In this document: positions 16,101-24,435 of the stretch, one piece after another | How positions within the stretch are numbered: the stretch's first letter is position 1 | How the letters are laid out: each line of letters begins with the position of its first letter | Origin: Frigoribacterium sp. CFBP 13712 | GTDB lineage: Bacteria > Actinomycetota > Actinomycetes > Actinomycetales > Microbacteriaceae | DNA: 64,000 nucleotides | Reading direction: 5' to 3' | Assembly: GCF_014842255.1 (NCBI RefSeq) | Contig: NZ_JACYVH010000002.1 | Coordinates: forward strand, 110,519 to 174,518 | Notes under the pieces: model-generated | The model's database searches: none | Told to the model about the DNA's origin: nothing | Seen by the model: only the letters and a program-made list of their open reading frames with translations | Position numbers and translations under genes: made by a program

Positions 16101-16167
16101 CGGCTGACATGCCATGAAGGTGATGAGAGGGCCGCATCCTGTACATCGGCCGATCCGCTGTCATTCT

Positions 16168-16175
16168 GCTAGCAT
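16168..16175 (+). promoter_or_regulatory. -10-like TAGCAT within palindrome TGCTAGCA, upstream of fitA
   Basis: The 8-bp palindrome TGCTAGCA overlaps a TAGCAT -10-like box 21 nt before the antitoxin start. This placement would suit autorepression by the ribbon-helix-helix antitoxin. No operator has been shown. Confidence 0.35.
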
Positions 16176-16196
16176 CCCCGCCAGGAGGTGATCACC

Positions 16197-16526
16197 ATGT
16201 CGACGGTGACTGTTCGCGGGCTCGATCCCGATGTGGTCTCGGGGCTCAAGGCGCTGAGCGCGAGACACGGGCGGTCGATGGAGGCCGAGGTGCGCTGGGT
16301 GCTGGGGCGGTACGTCGCCGACGCCGAGTTCCCGACGGCCGAGGTCGTGCTCGAGTTCGACGGCACCCCTGGCGCCCCTGGCGCTCCCGGCGTTGCGGAG
16401 AACTGGGTCGTCGCTCTCCGCCGCCGGCTCGCTGAGAACGATGCGCTCCTCGACGACGACTTCATCGAGATCCTCGAACGCAACCGTCGTGAGCAGATTC
16501 CAGCGAAGATCGTCGACTTCGAGTGA
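16197..16526 (+). CDS. FitA-like ribbon-helix-helix antitoxin
   Basis: A 109-aa antitoxin. The N-terminal RHH segment STVTVRGLDPDVVSGLKAL, followed by HGRSMEAEVRWVL, matches FitA/Arc-type DNA-binding antitoxins. A Gly-Ala-Pro repeat (GTPGAPGAPG) links it to a C-terminal toxin-binding helix. ATG 16197 is chosen because AGGAGGTGATC at 16183-16193 is complementary to 11 nt of the 16S rRNA 3' end; an in-frame ATG at 16188 would overlap that site. The toxin gene overlaps by GTGA. RHH antitoxins of this type bind the toxin and repress their own operon. Confidence 0.85.
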   Translation: MSTVTVRGLDPDVVSGLKALSARHGRSMEAEVRWVLGRYVADAEFPTAEVVLEFDGTPGAPGAPGVAENWVVALRRRLAENDALLDDDFIEILERNRREQIPAKIVDFE

Positions 16527-16942
16527 TCGTCGTCGACACCCACGTCGTCTCCGAGCTCTCACGAGTCCGACCGGCTCCCGAAGTCCTGTCCTGGTACGCC
16601 GAGCAGCGAGCAGGCGACCTCTTCCTGAGCGTGGTCTCCGCAGCCGAGATGCTCGCCGGTGTCCTCTGCTTGACTCCTGGCGCTCGGCGTGATGTCGTCG
16701 AGAGAGGGGTCGTCGATGCTCTCCAGACGCAGTTCGCGGGTCGCGTCCTCGCCTTCGGCGCAGCGACCGCCCTCGAATACGCGGGGGTCGTGCGTCTCCG
16801 GACGCGTCTCGGTCGCCCGGTCGCGACGGCGGACGCCATGATCGCGGCGACGGCGCTCGCGACCGGTGCGAGCCTCGCGACTCGCAACGTCCGCGACTTC
16901 GAGGGGGTCGGGCTCGAGATCATCGACCCCTGGTCGGCGTGA
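16523..16942 (+). CDS. FitB/VapC-like PIN-domain toxin
   Basis: A 139-aa PIN-domain ribonuclease. The acidic residues are in VVDTHVVSELS, SAAEMLAGV and VATADAMIAATA, and TRNVRDFEGVGL completes the fold. PIN toxins cleave specific RNAs with Mg2+ and are held inactive by their antitoxin. The GTG start overlaps the antitoxin stop by 4 bp, so the ratio is set by coupled translation. The length is normal, so the pair looks intact. It sits as an island between the glycosyltransferase operon and the epimerase gene. Confidence 0.88.
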   Translation: MIVVDTHVVSELSRVRPAPEVLSWYAEQRAGDLFLSVVSAAEMLAGVLCLTPGARRDVVERGVVDALQTQFAGRVLAFGAATALEYAGVVRLRTRLGRPVATADAMIAATALATGASLATRNVRDFEGVGLEIIDPWSA

Positions 16943-16999
16943 TGCAGGGGCGAGCAGGTCGAGGCGACCGAGCGCGGGGCGGGCCGTCGCCGTCGACCC

Positions 17000-17016
17000 G
17001 ACCCGCGCCTCCTGCC
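17000..17016. repeat. Family A repeat copy between fitB and the epimerase gene
   Basis: GACCCGCGCCTCCTGCC lies 8 bp from the 3' end of the minus-strand epimerase gene and 57 bp after the toxin stop. Confidence 0.75.
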
Positions 17017-17023
17017 CTCCGGT

Positions 17024-18124
17024 CTAGTTCGTGACCGCGGCGCGCAGGGGTGCGGTGGCGAACTCCCGCATGCCCTCGTCGAAGCTGACGGCGGGCTCCC
17101 AACGCAGTTCGTCGCGCAGCCGGGCCGACGACGCCGTCACGTGCCGCACGTCGCCGGCGCGGTACTCGCCGGTGACGACGGGCTCGGGCCCGCCGGCCTC
17201 GCGGGCGAGCGCCGAGGCCATCTCGCCGATGGTGTGCACGACGCCGCTGCCGACGTTGAACGCCCTGAACGTCTCGGGCTCCTGCTCGGCCGTCCAGTCG
17301 AGCGCCGCGAGGTTGGCCGACGCGATGTCGCGGACGTGCACGAAGTCGCGGCGCTGGGCGCCGTCCTCGAACACGCGGGGGGCCTCGCCGCGCTGCAGCG
17401 CCGAGCGGAACAGCGACGCGACACCGGCATAGGGGGTGTTCTGCGGCATCCCCGGCCCGTAGACGTTGTGGTAGCGCAGGGCCGCCGCGCGGCCCCCGGT
17501 GCTCCGCGCCCACGAGGTCGCCAGGTGCTCCTGCGTCAGCTTCGTGATGGCGTAGACGTTGCGCGGGTCGAGCGGGGCGTCCTCCGCGATGAGCTGCGGC
17601 TCGAGCAGGTCGCCGGCGTCGTCGCGCGGGTCGAAGACGCCGGCGTCGAGGTCGGCGATGCGACGAGGCGCCGGGCGCTCGGTGGCGCCGGCCGAGGTGC
17701 GGTAGCTGCCCTCGCCGTAGACGACCATCGACGAGGCGACGACGAGTCGGTCGATCCCCGCACGATCGAGGGCGGCCAGGACGACGGCGGTGCCGAGCTC
17801 GTTCGACGAGACGTAGTCGGGGGCGTCCTGGAAGTCGACGCCGAGCCCGACCTTGGCCGCCTGGTGGCAGACCGCGTCGACGCCCTCGAGCGCCCGGTCG
17901 ACCACGTCGGCGTCGCGCACGTCGCCGAGCACGAACTCGACCCGCGGGTCGAACTCGGGCTCGCCGCCGTGCACGTCCGAGCGCAGCGAGTCGAGCACGC
18001 GCACCGTCCAGCCGCGATCGAGGGCCTGGGCGACGACGGCCGAGCCGATGAACCCGGCGCCGCCCGTCACGAGCAGCCGCCCGAGGGGGCCCGGGTCGGT
18101 CGAGGCGCCGCGAGCGTCGGTCAT
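17024..18124 (-). CDS. NAD-dependent epimerase/dehydratase (extended SDR)
   Basis: A 366-aa extended short-chain dehydrogenase acting on a nucleotide-sugar. LLVTGGAGFIGSAVV is the NAD site, VVASSMVVYGEG carries the catalytic Ser, and YAITK is the YxxxK motif. YGPGMPQNTPYAGVAS and RDFVHVRD are typical of GalE/RmlD-like epimerases. Its ATG overlaps the mtnP stop by 4 bp, so the two share a transcript, which is an odd pairing of nucleotide salvage with sugar metabolism. It may provide donors for the membrane glycosyltransferases in this window; this is inference. Confidence 0.85.
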   Translation of the reverse strand: MTDARGASTDPGPLGRLLVTGGAGFIGSAVVAQALDRGWTVRVLDSLRSDVHGGEPEFDPRVEFVLGDVRDADVVDRALEGVDAVCHQAAKVGLGVDFQDAPDYVSSNELGTAVVLAALDRAGIDRLVVASSMVVYGEGSYRTSAGATERPAPRRIADLDAGVFDPRDDAGDLLEPQLIAEDAPLDPRNVYAITKLTQEHLATSWARSTGGRAAALRYHNVYGPGMPQNTPYAGVASLFRSALQRGEAPRVFEDGAQRRDFVHVRDIASANLAALDWTAEQEPETFRAFNVGSGVVHTIGEMASALAREAGGPEPVVTGEYRAGDVRHVTASSARLRDELRWEPAVSFDEGMREFATAPLRAAVTN

Positions 18125-19002
18125 AGCGCGGCCCGGCGCGACTGCACGGGGCGGGCGAGCACGGCGGCGACCGCCTCGGCGGGAATCAGCTCGCGCGGCT
18201 CGTAGTCGCTCGGCAGCCCGGCGACGATCGACTCGATGGCAGCGACGATGCGCGGCTGGGCGGCGGCGAGGCGCTCCATGACGAGCTGGTGGCTGACGGC
18301 GTCGTCGTCGTCACCCTCCTCCGGCGAGATGCCGGCGTCGCTGTCGGTGACGAACGAGATGTTGACGGCGCCCATGCCGAGCTCGAGGGTCAACGGCACC
18401 TCGGGGTACATCGTCATGTTGATCGTGTGCGCGCCGGCGGCTCGGAACCAGAGCGACTCGGCCCGGGTCGAGAACCGCGGGCCCTGGATGACGACGCAGG
18501 TGCCCGTCGCGGCGAACGGCTCGCCCTGCTGCTCGAGCGCCGACACGGCGGCCGCCCGCAGCACCGGGTCGAACGGGTCGGCGGCCATCAGGTGCTGCAC
18601 CGAGCCCTCGACGTCGTAGAACGTGTCGGGGCGGCCCCAGGTGCGGTCGATGAACTGGTCGGTCACGACCATCGTGCCCGGCGGGTACTCCGGGCTGACC
18701 CCGCCGACGGCCGACGACGACACGACGGCCTTGGCGCCCAGCGACGCGAGCGCCCAGACGTTCGCCCGGAAGTCGATGCGGTGCGGCGGCACGGAGTGCC
18801 CCTTGCCGTGACGGGTCAGGAACGCGACGCGCTTGCCGCCGAGCTCGCCGATCGAGACCTCGCTCGAGGTCGGGCCGTACGGCGTCGCGACGACATGGCT
18901 GGTCGCCGTGCCCGGCGCGAAGAGGGAGTAGAGGCCGGAGCCGCCGATGACGGCGACGTCGACGCGGGGCGGGGACGAGGAGGCGGGGGTGGTGTCGGTC
19001 AC
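18121..19002 (-). CDS. mtnP: S-methyl-5'-thioadenosine phosphorylase
   Basis: A 293-aa trimeric purine nucleoside phosphorylase-family enzyme. It splits methylthioadenosine, a by-product of polyamine and SAM chemistry, into adenine and methylthioribose 1-phosphate. Motifs: AVIGGSGLYS, TRHGKGHSVPPHRI, VIQGPRFSTRAES and NMTMYPEVPLTLE. The GTG start at 19002 is chosen because TAGCGT lies 7 nt upstream. The first about 14 residues are low-complexity. The C-terminal tail after residue 260 is longer than in the bacterial norm. Confidence 0.88.
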   Translation of the reverse strand: MTDTTPASSSPPRVDVAVIGGSGLYSLFAPGTATSHVVATPYGPTSSEVSIGELGGKRVAFLTRHGKGHSVPPHRIDFRANVWALASLGAKAVVSSSAVGGVSPEYPPGTMVVTDQFIDRTWGRPDTFYDVEGSVQHLMAADPFDPVLRAAAVSALEQQGEPFAATGTCVVIQGPRFSTRAESLWFRAAGAHTINMTMYPEVPLTLELGMGAVNISFVTDSDAGISPEEGDDDDAVSHQLVMERLAAAQPRIVAAIESIVAGLPSDYEPRELIPAEAVAAVLARPVQSRRAAL

Positions 19003-19008
19003 CCCCGC

Positions 19009-19015
19009 TACGCTA
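19009..19015. promoter_or_regulatory. Overlapping divergent -10 boxes of mtnP and moeA
   Basis: The 7-bp TACGCTA reads as TACGCT on the plus strand (19009-19014) and as TAGCGT on the minus strand (19015-19010). mtnP starts 7 nt from the latter. moeA starts about 25 nt from the former and has GAGAGGA as its Shine-Dalgarno. RNA polymerase could occupy only one direction at a time. Confidence 0.5.
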
Positions 19016-19039
19016 CTGGCGACAGCCGAGAGGATCCGC

Positions 19040-20290
19040 GTGCGCACGATCGAACAGCACCAGAACGACGTGGCCGAGCTGGTCGAGGCCGCCCTGGCGG
19101 CACGGCCGCACGAGGGTCTGCGGGTCGATCCGGCGCTCGTCGCGGCCCAGCCCGACCGGTACCGGAGGCGCGAGGTCGCCGTCGACGTCGTCGCACCGAT
19201 CGACCTGCCTCCGTTCGCCAACTCCCAGATGGACGGCTTCGCCGTCTCGTCACCCGATCTGACCGACGACCGGGCGACGTCGCTCGTCGTCGTCGACCGC
19301 ATCCCCGCGGGTCGCGTCGGTCCGGCGCTCCGACCCGGCACGGCGGCGCCGATCATGACCGGTGCGGCGGTGCCCGACGGCGCCGACGCGGTGGTGCCCG
19401 TCGAGCAGGTCGATCCACCGCTGTTCCCCGCCGAGGGCGCCGACAGCCGCGTCTCGATCACGGGGCCCGTCGCCTCCGGCACGTTCGTCCGCGACGCGGG
19501 CTCCGACGTGCGGGCCGGCAGCGTGCTGCTCGGCGCCGGCACGATCCTCACCCCGGCCCGCTGGGGGGTGCTGGCCGCGGCGGGCGTGCGCGAGGTCGTC
19601 GTCCGACGCCGCCCGCGCCTCCTGCTGGTCTCGACGGGCGAAGAGCTCGCGGCACCCGGCGCCGACCTCGGCCCCGGTGCGATCCACGACGCGAACGGCA
19701 CGGCGCTCGCCGCGGCCCTGGCCGAGGTCGGCGTCGACGTCGTGACCGAGCGCGTGACCGACGACGCGGCCACCCTGCTGGCGGTCGTCGCCCGGCACGG
19801 CGCCGACGTCGATCTCGTGCTCACGACCGGCGGCGTCAGCGCCGGTGCCTACGAGGTGGTGCGCGACGCCTTCGAGGCCTCGGGCGTCGTCTTCGGCTCC
19901 GTGGCCATGCAGCCCGGCGGCCCGCAGGGTCACGGCACGCTCACCGTCGGCCACCGGGCCCTGCCGATCGTCTGCTTCCCGGGCAACCCGGTCAGCGCCC
20001 TCGTCTCGTTCGAGGTGTTCCTCCGCCCTCTGCTGCAGACCGCGACCGGTGTCGGGAGGCCGCGTGCGCAGCGGGCCGCGCCCATGGCCGAGTCCGCCGA
20101 CTCTCCCGTCGGCAAGCACCAGCTCCGCCGCGGCCGCCTCGACGTCGACGGTCGCGTGGCCCTCGTCGGCGGCCCCGGCTCGCACCTCCTGTCGAACCAC
20201 GCGGCGGCCACTGTGCTGGTGCACGTGCCCGTCGGCGTCGACCGGGTCGAGGAGGGCGACGAGGTCGTAGTGTGGGCGCTCGATGACTGA
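19040..20290 (+). CDS. moeA: Molybdopterin molybdenumtransferase
   Basis: MoeA inserts molybdate into adenylated molybdopterin, the last general step of Moco synthesis. The 416-aa protein has the N-terminal domain with [26 protein letters not shown] and VVPVEQV, and the MogA-like domain with [23 protein letters not shown] and [10 protein letters not shown]. The GTG 19040 has GAGAGGA 5 nt upstream. It overlaps moaC by the 8-bp ATGACTGA, and moeA-moaC-mogA-moaE form a tightly coupled operon. Confidence 0.94.
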   Translation: MRTIEQHQNDVAELVEAALAARPHEGLRVDPALVAAQPDRYRRREVAVDVVAPIDLPPFANSQMDGFAVSSPDLTDDRATSLVVVDRIPAGRVGPALRPGTAAPIMTGAAVPDGADAVVPVEQVDPPLFPAEGADSRVSITGPVASGTFVRDAGSDVRAGSVLLGAGTILTPARWGVLAAAGVREVVVRRRPRLLLVSTGEELAAPGADLGPGAIHDANGTALAAALAEVGVDVVTERVTDDAATLLAVVARHGADVDLVLTTGGVSAGAYEVVRDAFEASGVVFGSVAMQPGGPQGHGTLTVGHRALPIVCFPGNPVSALVSFEVFLRPLLQTATGVGRPRAQRAAPMAESADSPVGKHQLRRGRLDVDGRVALVGGPGSHLLSNHAAATVLVHVPVGVDRVEEGDEVVVWALDD

Positions 20291-20783
20291 TCGCGAACCG
20301 CCCGCCGACACCGCGCCTCCCGGGCTCACCCACGTCCGTGACGACGGGACGGCGCACATGGTCGATGTCACCGGCAAGAGCGAGACGACCCGCGTGGCGA
20401 CCGCCCAGGCGCGGCTGACCACCCGCGGCGACGTCGTCGCCCGCCTCGTCGAGGGCACCCTGCCGAAGGGCGAGGCGCTCGGCACGGCCCGCATCGCCGG
20501 CATCATGGCGGCCAAGCGGACCTCGTCTCTCATCCCGCTCTGCCACCCGCTGCCCATCGGGTCGGTGACCGTCGACTTCGAACCCGGCGACACCGACGTC
20601 GTGGTGCTCGCACGGGTCAAGACCCACGGCAAGACGGGTGTGGAGATGGAGGCGCTGACCGCCGCCTCCATCGCCGCCCTGACCCTCTACGACATGATCA
20701 AGGCCGTCGACCCGCTCGCCGAGATCCACGACGTCAAGGTGCTGGCGAAGCAGGGCGGCAAATCGGGGGACTGGGCGCGATGA
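20283..20783 (+). CDS. moaC: Cyclic pyranopterin monophosphate synthase
   Basis: MoaC converts MoaA's 3',8-cyclo-GTP product into cyclic pyranopterin monophosphate. In this 166-aa protein the conserved [17 protein letters not shown] and [11 protein letters not shown] are present, including the His and Lys/Glu-rich active-site segments. About 18 residues of extra N-terminus precede [14 protein letters not shown]. Overlaps: 8 bp with moeA and 4 bp (ATGA) with mogA. Confidence 0.95.
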   Translation: MTDREPPADTAPPGLTHVRDDGTAHMVDVTGKSETTRVATAQARLTTRGDVVARLVEGTLPKGEALGTARIAGIMAAKRTSSLIPLCHPLPIGSVTVDFEPGDTDVVVLARVKTHGKTGVEMEALTAASIAALTLYDMIKAVDPLAEIHDVKVLAKQGGKSGDWAR

Positions 20784-21268
20784 CCACCCTCCCCGTCCGC
20801 CGGGCCGTCGTCATCGTCGCCTCGACCCGTGCCGCGGCGGGACGGGCCGACGACCTCACCGGCCCCGTCATCCGAGAGTGGTTCGAGGCGCGTCGCTACG
20901 ACGTGCCCGCCCCGGTCGTCGTCGCCGACGGCGAGGCCGTGGGTCGCGCGCTCGCCGAGGCGCTCGCGACCTCGCCGGACGTGATCGTCACGACCGGCGG
21001 CACCGGCGTCTCGCCGACCGACGCCACCCCCGAGCAGACCCGGCCGCTGCTCGACAGAGAGCTGCCGGGCGTCGCCGAGGAGCTGCGTCGTCGCGGCGTC
21101 GCGGCGACCCCCACCGCCGTGCTCTCGCGGGGCGTCGCGGGTGTCGCCGGTCGCACGTTCGTCGTCAACCTGCCGGGGTCGCGCGGGGGAGTCCGCGACG
21201 GGCTCGAGATGCTCGGCGACATCGTCGACCACGTGGTCGACCAGCTGGATGGAGGGTCGCATGACTGA
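20780..21268 (+). CDS. mogA: Molybdopterin adenylyltransferase (MogA/MoaB type)
   Basis: A 162-aa MoCF-fold protein that adenylates molybdopterin ahead of metal insertion by Moe[34 protein letters not shown] and the C-terminal [14 protein letters not shown] are the family signatures. The position between moaC and moaE, with ATGA and ATGACTGA overlaps, shows coupled translation. MogA and MoaB cannot be told apart by sequence alone here. Confidence 0.9.
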   Translation: MTTLPVRRAVVIVASTRAAAGRADDLTGPVIREWFEARRYDVPAPVVVADGEAVGRALAEALATSPDVIVTTGGTGVSPTDATPEQTRPLLDRELPGVAEELRRRGVAATPTAVLSRGVAGVAGRTFVVNLPGSRGGVRDGLEMLGDIVDHVVDQLDGGSHD

Positions 21269-21737
21269 CGCCGCGGCGGCCGACGCCGCCGGCCCCGCCC
21301 CCGCATCGGCCGGTGATCGCGTGCTGCTCGCCCGCGTCGTCGACGAGGCCCTCTCGGTCGCCGGCTGCTCCGCGCTCGTGGCGAGCCGTGCCTCCGGGGC
21401 CGTCGTGACCTTCGAGGGCGTCGTCCGCGATCACGACGACGGGCGCGGGGTGACCGCGTTGCACTACGAGGCGCATCCGAACGCGACCGAGGTGATCCGC
21501 GAGGTCGCCCTCTCGATCGCGACCGCGCACCCCGAGGTGCGGGTGGCCGTCGAGCACCGCTACGGCGACCTCTCGATCGGCGACGTGGCGCTGGCCTGCG
21601 CGGTCTCGTCGGCCCATCGAGCCGAGGCGTTCGCGGCCTGCGCGGCCCTCGTCGACGAGGTCAAGGCGCGCACCCCGATCTGGAAGCGGCAGGAGTTCGC
21701 CGACGGCTCCGACGAGTGGACCGCGTCGCTCGGCTGA
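21261..21737 (+). CDS. moaE: Molybdopterin synthase catalytic subunit
   Basis: MoaE uses thiocarboxylated MoaD to add the dithiolene sulfurs to cyclic pyranopterin monophosphate. The 158-aa protein has GAVVTFEGVVRDHDDG, LHYEAHPNA, VEHRYGDLSIGDVAL and the hallmark ARTPIWKRQEF. Its N-terminus has about 20 extra Ala/Pro-rich residues. The ATG lies in the overlap ATGACTGA with mogA. It is the last gene of the operon; the ABC-F gene next to it has its own promoter. Confidence 0.94.
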   Translation: MTDAAAADAAGPAPASAGDRVLLARVVDEALSVAGCSALVASRASGAVVTFEGVVRDHDDGRGVTALHYEAHPNATEVIREVALSIATAHPEVRVAVEHRYGDLSIGDVALACAVSSAHRAEAFAACAALVDEVKARTPIWKRQEFADGSDEWTASLG

Positions 21738-21780
21738 CCGCCGCCCGCCCGTGCCCGTCGGAGCGTCCGGCTGGGCCGAC

Positions 21781-21786
21781 TACGCT
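21781..21786 (+). promoter_or_regulatory. -10 box TACGCT of the ABC-F gene (leaderless)
   Basis: TACGCT ends 6 nt before GTG 21793. The next upstream in-frame GTG (21751) would place the box inside the coding region. Confidence 0.55.
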
Positions 21787-21792
21787 TCTCGG

Positions 21793-23607
<1,815 letters not shown>

Positions 23608-23666
23608 GAGCTGGGGCCCTCGGGCCCGGGCCTGGGGCCCGGCCCTCGAGAAGCCCGGTCGATGAG

Positions 23667-23710
23667 TCATGACACGCCGCGCCTCCTCGGCTCCTGACGG
23701 CGTGTCGTGA
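23667..23710. terminator. Hairpin between convergent ABC-F and MarR genes, with a family A copy in its loop
   Basis: TCATGACACGCCG (23667-23679) pairs with CGGCGTGTCGTGA (23698-23710), with one G-T wobble. The loop holds the family A core CGCGCCTCCTCGGCTCC (23678-23694). It lies between two gene ends and could serve both strands. Another GC-rich palindromic patch precedes it at 23612-23650. Confidence 0.55.
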
Positions 23711-23725
23711 CCCCTCGACGGGCGG

Positions 23726-24220
23726 CTACCCGCCCAGGGTCAGGCTGAGGGTGCGCAGCAGGTCGGTGAGGCGGCTGCGGTCGTCGGCGTCGAGGTCGCT
23801 CAGCAGGGCGTCCTCCTCGGCGAGGAGGCGCTCGATCGCGGCGTCGACGGCGCTGCGGCCGGCTGTGGTCATCGTGACGAGGATGCCTCGGCCGTCGTTC
23901 GGGTCGGTGCGGCGTTCGACGAGACCGCGGTCGACCAGGCGGTGGATGCGGTTGGTCATCGCACCGCTCGAGACGAGCGTCTGCTGGAGGAGCGTCTTCG
24001 GGCTCAGCTGGTACGGGGCCCCGGCGCGGCGGAGGGCCGAGAGCACGTCGAACTCCCACGACTCGAGGTCGCTGGCCTGGAAGGCCTCGCGGCGGGCGCG
24101 GTCGAGGTGCTTCGAGAGGCGGGCGACGCGCGAGAGCACGTGGAGCGGCGCGAAGTCGAGGTCGGGTCGCTCGTGGCGCCACGCCTCGACGATCCGGTCG
24201 ACCTCGTCATGCTCGGGCAT
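23726..24220 (-). CDS. MarR family transcriptional regulator
   Basis: A 164-aa winged-helix regulator of the MarR type; such dimers usually repress a nearby gene until a small phenolic or oxidant ligand binds. The winged helix is visible in SPKTLLQQTLVSSGAMTNRI (recognition helix) and RLVDRGLVERRTDPNDGRG (wing). It starts at ATG 24220, just 6 nt after CATAAT, a near-consensus -10 box. No divergent target gene lies beside it; tRNA-Gln is the neighbour. It converges with the ABC-F gene. Confidence 0.88.
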   Translation of the reverse strand: MPEHDEVDRIVEAWRHERPDLDFAPLHVLSRVARLSKHLDRARREAFQASDLESWEFDVLSALRRAGAPYQLSPKTLLQQTLVSSGAMTNRIHRLVDRGLVERRTDPNDGRGILVTMTTAGRSAVDAAIERLLAEEDALLSDLDADDRSRLTDLLRTLSLTLGG

Positions 24221-24226
24221 CCGACC

Positions 24227-24232
24227 ATTATG
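24227..24232 (-). promoter_or_regulatory. -10 box CATAAT of the MarR gene (leaderless)
   Basis: On the minus strand CATAAT ends 6 nt before the ATG; it is the closest match to TATAAT among the leaderless promoters seen. Confidence 0.55.
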
Positions 24233-24285
24233 TCGACCGGTGCCGTGCGCGCCGTCTGGCAGAATGAGCGGGCGCATGAGCGCGG

Positions 24286-24360
24286 TCCGCCATGGTGTAA
24301 CGGCAGCACGACAGCCTTTGGAGCTGTTAGGTCCAGGTTCGAATCCTGGTGGCGGAGCCA
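24286..24360 (+). tRNA. tRNA-Gln (anticodon TTG)
   Basis: A 75-nt cloverleaf including an encoded CCA. Acceptor TCCGCCA (24286-24292) pairs with TGGCGGA (24350-24356). Anticodon stem ACAGC/GCTGT holds the loop CTTTGGA with anticodon TTG (24318-24320). The T loop is TTCGAAT. Discriminator G, then CCA at 24358-24360. Confidence 0.96.
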
Positions 24361-24387
24361 GGGGTGTTCCCGCGAACCAAGACTGAC

Positions 24388-24393
24388 TAGTCT
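24388..24393 (+). promoter_or_regulatory. -10 box TAGTCT upstream of the DUF1023 locus
   Basis: TAGTCT lies 28 bp after tRNA-Gln and ends 6 nt before a GTG that opens an 11-codon reading frame. It is the probable promoter of the effector-lipoprotein locus. Confidence 0.45.
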
Positions 24394-24399
24394 CTTTCC

Positions 24400-24435
24400 G
24401 TGCGCAGTCGCGCGCTCATCGGGGGGATGACATGA
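24400..24435 (+). CDS. Putative 11-residue leader peptide of the DUF1023 gene
   Basis: The frame MRSRALIGGMT opens with GTG 24400 at the expected transcription start and ends with TGA overlapping the ATG of the next gene (ATGACATGA). If translated, it would couple ribosome arrival to the main gene. It has no separate support and could be coincidental. Confidence 0.3.
   Translation: MRSRALIGGMT

Noticed and set aside
24221-24285. tRNA-Gln as an attachment site of an integrated element holding the effector locus
   Set aside because: No second copy of the tRNA 3' end was found downstream, and no integrase is present, so there is no evidence for integration.
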